From Dermatemys mawii (lineage: Eukaryota; Chordata; Testudines; Dermatemydidae): DNA of 64,000 nucleotides. A program made the translations under genes and the position numbers. Shown piece by piece: positions 58,634 through 64,000 of this stretch. Under the pieces are notes generated by a model. It was not told the origin of the DNA. It ran no database searches and saw only the letters and a list, made by a program, of their open reading frames with translations. The stretch covers positions 29,207,915-29,271,914 of the forward strand of contig ML677343.1 of the NCBI GenBank assembly GCA_007922305.1, written 5' to 3'. The number at the start of each line of letters is the position of its first letter. Position 1 is the stretch's first letter.

Positions 58634-60111
58634 CTCCCTACAAATGTGTATGTAGGGACTCATGCATATCTGGGAAGATGAACATGTTAATGTGCAGTTC
58701 TTCATTAAAGTGTTTATCTCCATCTATGAATAAGTCAGGGAGTGTGCATGCTATAAGCATATGTGTTCAAATGTGTGCCTAGGAGGATGATTGTGTATGT
58801 GTGCATGCATATCTGTGTATATGTAGGTGTATGAGCTTGTATATTCGTTCATTTGCGTGTATCCAGTTATTGAAGTTACTTGTCTAAGATGAAAGATGGG
58901 AACATTGACTAGGGAGATAAATAGTAGCAGAAATGCATTTAGTACAAAACAACCGTAAAAAACACGCTCATATTTTTGGGTGAATATGTGTGACAGGGAT
59001 GAGGTGGAACAGTAATACTCATTAAAAGTGTTGACATACAGCAAGGAAATCAAAATATTTGTGAAGCCTTTGCTACAGTATTTTGTTATTCTTCCCTTTA
59101 AACTCTGGCTTTGTAAATCTGGTTTAAAGCTTTTAAGTCTGGGCACAGATTCTTATCAAGCAAAAGTTCTGCTTTGCTGGTTTGGAGGTCCCTGTGCTGT
59201 CCGTTAGGTGGCATTGCTACTTTTTGCAGTAATGGCTGGGGGAAAAGTTAGAGTGCACTTTCTCAGTCAGTGATCAAGTTATACTGTAGGGGCTTTTATT
59301 TGCATTGCAATTGACAGCATATTTATCTTTTCAGCACCTATTATGTACTTAAAACACAATTTGCTTTATTAACAGATGGTTTAATATTTGTATCAACTGT
59401 CCCTGTATTGAAAAAAAAAAGAATAAATAGCCTCTCTCCTTAACTAGCTCATGACAGCGCATAAAATATGGACTTGCCATAGAATGAAAATAATGCTGAA
59501 ATAATATCACTCCTGACTGTATACTAACTAATAAAACATGGTATATCAATAAAACATAATATAATGTAATACATAATATGTCCTTATACAATATAAAGAC
59601 TTCCCTATTTTCCAAAGTTTGGGGCACATTTTACTTTTTCTAAGATAGTTCTGTCCTATTCTTGTGAGATATTCAGAAAGTTTTGACATGTAAGTGCTAT
59701 ATAAATACAAACTGTGTATTATATTATATCATCCAGTATGGTCAAAAGATATAAGATCACTCTGAAAAACATATACTTTAAATAGCAACATGTAGAAATA
59801 TGGAAATAAGATTGCAACCTTTTCAAACCCAAATGTCATTTTAAATAGTAAAAAAAAATAGGAATTAAATATAAATCCAGTAGGAAGGAGACATTTTCTG
59901 TTCACATCAGTATTTTCTCCTTGGGAATGTTAATATGTCTTGCAGGCTATCCAATTTTGTAGTTTTAAATATCCTTAACTTGAACAGAGTTCTAACTCTT
60001 TTGTTTCCAAGGCAGGAGTCCATATTAATCATCAAAATAGAGGACCTAATTCTGATTTTCATTTACACTGGTGAAATTCCATTGACTGGAATGCAGTCAA
60101 GGAGCTGCAAA

Positions 60112-60139
60112 CTTTTTTATATTTTATTTTATTTTATTT
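60112..60139. repeat. (TTTTA)n microsatellite
   Basis: Short TTTTA/ATTTT pentamer array. Confidence 0.85.
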
Positions 60140-63076
60140 GAAGAACATGCTTCACCTTTAAACTTGGGAAAACACTTCAGAAGAAACCCAAATGTATATT
60201 TTAATCTCACCAAAATCACTTTAAAGGGATTTTCTCTAGCACTGATTCAGAAAAATATGCATTCACACTGAAAGACTGAATTGTGCACTTTGACAAACTA
60301 GTAAGCTGGAAACAATATCAGAAAGGTTACGTTTTAGCAGGTGTGGTAAAATGCTTTCTTTTGCCGAGGGCTGAAAATCCTGAAAAGAACTTTTCAATGC
60401 TAAAAAAAAATTCCTTTCCAAAAAAAAAATGATTCTGACTAAGATATGAAACCAGCTTATAATATAGTTCATGTATCACTTTTATTGTATTTAATCCACT
60501 TTGTTGCATCAATTGAACTTTTGGTAGAATTAGGAAGGCTGATTTATTATGAGCTCCTTTAATAACATGTATTGATTTCTTATGTTTCTTACATGATGAA
60601 ATATTTAGGATATTTTGACAGTGGAAAATTAGTAAAAGCAATCTTTAAATTGTGTGGCGTACAACAGCCACATGTAACATCGGCATTAGTGAAATGAATA
60701 TAGTCTCCATTCCCTTACCTTTGAGCTTAAAATGTAGCTGTGGACATGAATGTTTAAAATAATAGTTCTTAGAGTTTAAATATTAAGCTAAGGAGTCATT
60801 GCACTACAAACATTTGAAATATCTCCAGCAAATGAAAACGTATATAAAAATAAATTTAGCTTTAGTTCTAAGGATCTAGTCCATGTCAGATATTCCTAAT
60901 TCAGTTCTATACTATTAATGTACATTGTGATCAGTTAAAGAAAAAGTAACTTTTATTCCCTTTGGGTTGCAGAGGAATCTATAATATCACCAGATTTATT
61001 TCAGAATATCATGTTGTGATGTTTAAACTGTTGAGGCTGAAACCAAGAATTTTCTCATGTCAGTTTCAGAGTGAAAAAAGACTGATGCCAAGAGAGAGAA
61101 CCACAGTCAGACAAAACTATATAAGAAAAAACAAAACAAGCAAACATTGATCTCCAAAATGGAGCATTTAAAGTTCCAGAAGAGCCACAGAAGTGCCTAA
61201 TCCTGTCATTTCAAACACATTAGTGGAGGTCAGGACAAAAGGGACAGGCAAATTAGATTGCAGATGATAGAAGTTTTGTGTAACCGTTTTCTTTTTTAAA
61301 GATAGATTTAATCACCTTGTCTTTTTTAAAAAAATTATTTTTTATCATTCATCAGAAAACAAACGTTTATCAGCCAGGATTATTATTGTTGTTGTTATTT
61401 TAGAGTCAGCAAAATTTAAAACATCAACAAAACCAAGATTTCATTTTTTGTGTCGAGGAATATCATAAATGGGAAGAAACTGCAGACCATATTCTCAGCT
61501 ACTGTTAATAGTTATAGTCCCATGGGAGTCAACAAAGATGTAGCCACACATATATTTTTCCTGGCTGGAAGAAAACTCGTATCACAGTCAACAACAATGG
61601 ATCTCACCATCAGAGAACATATACATAACATGCACACTACACTGAATTTTGCCTACCTCAGGAATTCAGAATCAGATCCATAGCAGAAACATTCAAGGAT
61701 TTAGAAAAGGGACCACGATAGCCTATAAAAGCACTATCTTAAAATACATCCTTCAGGTGTCAGTAAATTATACTCTATAGCATCTGATATATATAGTTCA
61801 AAGAAAATTAGCAATGGAGGAAATTTGCTCTTAGAAGATGCAGCCACATGTTGATGTGAATTATAGCTTTTGTACGCTGCCTATCCCAATGAAGTCTTGG
61901 TTTTGATTGCAGCCTATGATGATGATAATTAATATGTAATACTCTACCCTAATAAATATGTACACGTGAGCTTTCTAAGTGGTCAGAGCATCTTCTTTAT
62001 TTATGCATCATAATTTTTATATCCAATGCTGTGCTACTTAATGTATGTGACAGGCTGCAAATTGTTTAGTTTTACATCCCTTACAGAGAGAACCAAATGG
62101 GCCTCATTACATTGTAGGACCACACTTACAACATTTCTGGGAGTAAAGGTTTGTAGGGTGGAACCTTTACGATGCAATTCTTGGTCTTAGGCAGTAATGA
62201 GAGTCTAAATAAATGCTCACAAATACATGAAAAATTCTCCACAGCTAGGCTAGATCAGAAAAAACTAATAAAGGGCCAAACTCTGCCATAAGCCACACTT
62301 CTGTAAGTCTGGAGTAACTGTGCAGAGGGCAGTTTTAATCACAGTGCTAGCAGCGTGGCAATATTCTTAGACTCTGGTCTTGTACGGGGCACATGTATGA
62401 ACTTCATGCCTGCATGGAGTGCCACTGAAATCAATGGAAATCTGCCCACATTCCTGCTATTGCAAGATCACGCCATTAATATTGGTTACATTATTATCAT
62501 TAACAGTTCATTTGACTGTTTTGTTGTCACATTCCCCTTTAGAGGAAAACATTGTCTAAGAGGGGTATCATCAAAACATGTGAAATGAACTGATGAGAAC
62601 GGTAACAACATACTTGAAAGCTTTACCAAGCTTAGTCAGTGTCAATCAAAATGCTACCAAGCTACAACTACTGTCAAATGCAAAAATATCAGGGATCCTG
62701 TATGTATGAATTTAGAGAGATCGTAGCTGAGGAATGAAAGTGGAAAATATTTTAGCTCACTGTTAAAAAAAAAAGAGTGCAAAAGTATGTATTATGTTTA
62801 TTCAGAGCTGAGTTTAACTGAGGTTTGTTATAAAAATATTGTAGTAATTTTTTTAGAAACATTTTTTGTTTGGATAGATTAGCTGTACATGAAAGCACTT
62901 GAGCTTTTGAATCCTTTATGTAATATGGTAATGTTCATTTCTGGCATTAAAAGCTGCTTTTAATGTAAGCAGTGGGAAATCTTCAGTGCCAGTCAGATAA
63001 AATCTCACTGCAATTTAGCACAGTGGATCATTTTTTTCCCTCATGTCGGTGAACACGTGCTGTATGCAAAAGGTTT

Positions 63077-63469
63077 CTATACACCAGTGATACTCAGACT
63101 GAGGCCCGTGAGACTCAAGTGGCCCTTTAATGTGTCTCCCGGGGCTCCTTGTAGCACATATTAAAACACTGAGTGATTTAATTATTAATCACCCCAAGTT
63201 ATTAACCAATCTGGATGCTTTTACTATCCAATTGCTCAACAGTAGTTGATAAAATAATAATGCTTGGTCAGTCATTTTACTGTGATATATATAAATTAAA
63301 TATTTCCTCATCATACTGTTTAAATATCAATATATAGTATAAATAGATATATTTACTAGAGTAAATGAAACAATGAATTCACACAACTGTGGCTCTTTTG
63401 GATAATGTTAATTTGGCTCCTGAACCACTGAGGTCTGAGTATCACTGACCTTTCACTGTCCCTATACAC
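63077..63469. mobile_element. Non-autonomous hAT element with offset TSD
   Basis: Termini CAGTGATACTCAGAC (from 63085) and its exact complement (to 63447) give 15-bp perfect inverted repeats. The octamer CTATACAC abuts the left end (63077-63084) and recurs at 63462-63469, 14 bp beyond the right tip. It fits the hAT duplication consensus nTnnnnAn. The extra 14 bp contain a second TTTCACTG, suggesting a small duplication at the right junction. The interior is AT-rich and non-coding. Confidence 0.75.
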
Positions 63470-63800
63470 TGTGCCCTTGAATGAACCGCTTCTGGTAAAG
63501 ACATTATTACAGCATTGGTCAATGGCAAGATCTGGTGGTGCACACAGACGAAAAAAAACAACTTAGTAGTAACCATGATAGGGCAGTGGTAGAAAATACC
63601 CACATTACTTCTAGGATACAAGCCCCTCAAGCCCTATTCAGAAGTGGGGCACAGTCCCCTTCCTCCTTGCCTTCATCTACATTGACATTTCACCAGGCCC
63701 CAGTTCAGCAAAGCATTTAATCTTGCGTTGTATGTGAAGCGTGTGAGTTGTTACACTAAAGTGAGGCTGGTCTAAATCGACTCTGGTCTCCTTTTTGCAG

Positions 63801-63890
63801 GCTGAAACTGCCTTGGATGCAGATGTGCTGATGCAGCGATTCACTCTGTCCTCTATGTACACAGTCTCAGGCAGGCAAATACAGTTTGAG
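63801..63890 (+). CDS. Candidate 90-bp internal exon, unidentified
   Basis: A pyrimidine-rich tract and AG (ctctggtctcctttttgcag, ending 63800) precede an open 90-bp segment, exactly 30 codons. A GT follows at 63891 (GAG|gttaga, a weak donor). The translation begins AETALDADVLMQRFTLSS and ends GRQIQFE; a stop lies two codons beyond the donor. The length divisible by three, the good acceptor and a protein-like composition favour an exon, possibly of a gene continuing to the right. The weak donor and lack of any protein I recognise argue for caution. No partner exon was found in the window. Confidence 0.28.
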
Positions 63891-64000
63891 GTTAGATAAC
63901 ATGCTCTTTGAAAACATGAACTGATTATACCCGATAGTTAGACTCCATCACTCTGTATTGGTTAAAAAAATCAGAGCCAGCGCCTCAACTGGTGTACATT
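63891..64000. other. Non-coding edge
   Basis: Short terminal stretch, nothing recognised. Confidence 0.4.

Larger units (their letters stand above)
57421..63076. other. Non-coding, AT-rich, with small repeats
   Basis: No supported gene. Contains the (TG)n(CG)n microsatellite at 58603-58633, a fold-back MITE at 58471-58568, remnants near 58192, 60046 and 62272, and a (TTTTA)n run at 60112-60139. Confidence 0.42.

Noticed and set aside
1..64000. CRISPR arrays, operons, phage or plasmid features
   Set aside because: No regularly spaced direct repeats, no closely packed coding frames and no ribosome-binding-site pattern; the DNA is vertebrate nuclear.

Overview
This window is vertebrate nuclear DNA, almost certainly from a turtle (Testudines) or a close archosauromorph relative. 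It is AT-rich with few CpGs and has no bacterial-style gene packing. It is filled with interspersed repeats of types I know from turtle genomes: chicken-repeat-1 (CR1) LINE tails ending in the 'cataagaac' motif, L2-like LINE pieces, MIR/CORE-SINEs, several non-autonomous hAT-like elements, solo LTRs, and a very common turtle repeat containing 'gcataagctttcgtgggtga'. The lineage call is from memory of repeat families, not from a search.

Layout: 1-6.2 kb holds a CR1 fragment, a MIR, a palindromic retroelement with a 13-bp target duplication, and an L2-like LINE. 6.9-13.3 kb holds CR1 pieces, a GC-rich hAT-like element with near-perfect 8-bp target duplication, and a probable solo LTR. 13.3-25 kb is mostly unrecognised single-copy-looking sequence with a few SINE, CR1 and MITE copies. 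25.6-28.2 kb is the richest object: a DNA transposon of about 2.5 kb with CACTG termini and TTA duplications. It carries one intronless transposase-like gene on the minus strand, broken by two frameshifts. 28.3-53.9 kb holds MIRs, hAT-like elements, two tRNA-like SINE heads, a degenerate tandem array, a minus-strand solo LTR, a second L2 piece and another palindromic retroelement. 53.9-57.4 kb is visibly richer in CpG and poor in recognisable repeats, possibly a regulatory or promoter-proximal region. 57.4-64 kb is AT-rich, with fold-back MITEs, a hAT-like element, and one candidate 90-bp exon at 63801-63890.

No intact host protein-coding gene can be supported. Most long open frames look like chance or lie in repeats. 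The two most interesting signals are (i) the CACTG-terminated transposon with a DDE-like, cysteine-rich protein, and (ii) a three-copy family of monomeric and head-to-head dimeric elements, each flanked by a 13-15 bp direct repeat and carrying a hammerhead-ribozyme-like core at its presumed 5' end. The second pattern resembles Penelope-like or retrozyme-like retroelements. No operons, CRISPR arrays, rRNA genes or intact tRNA genes were seen.
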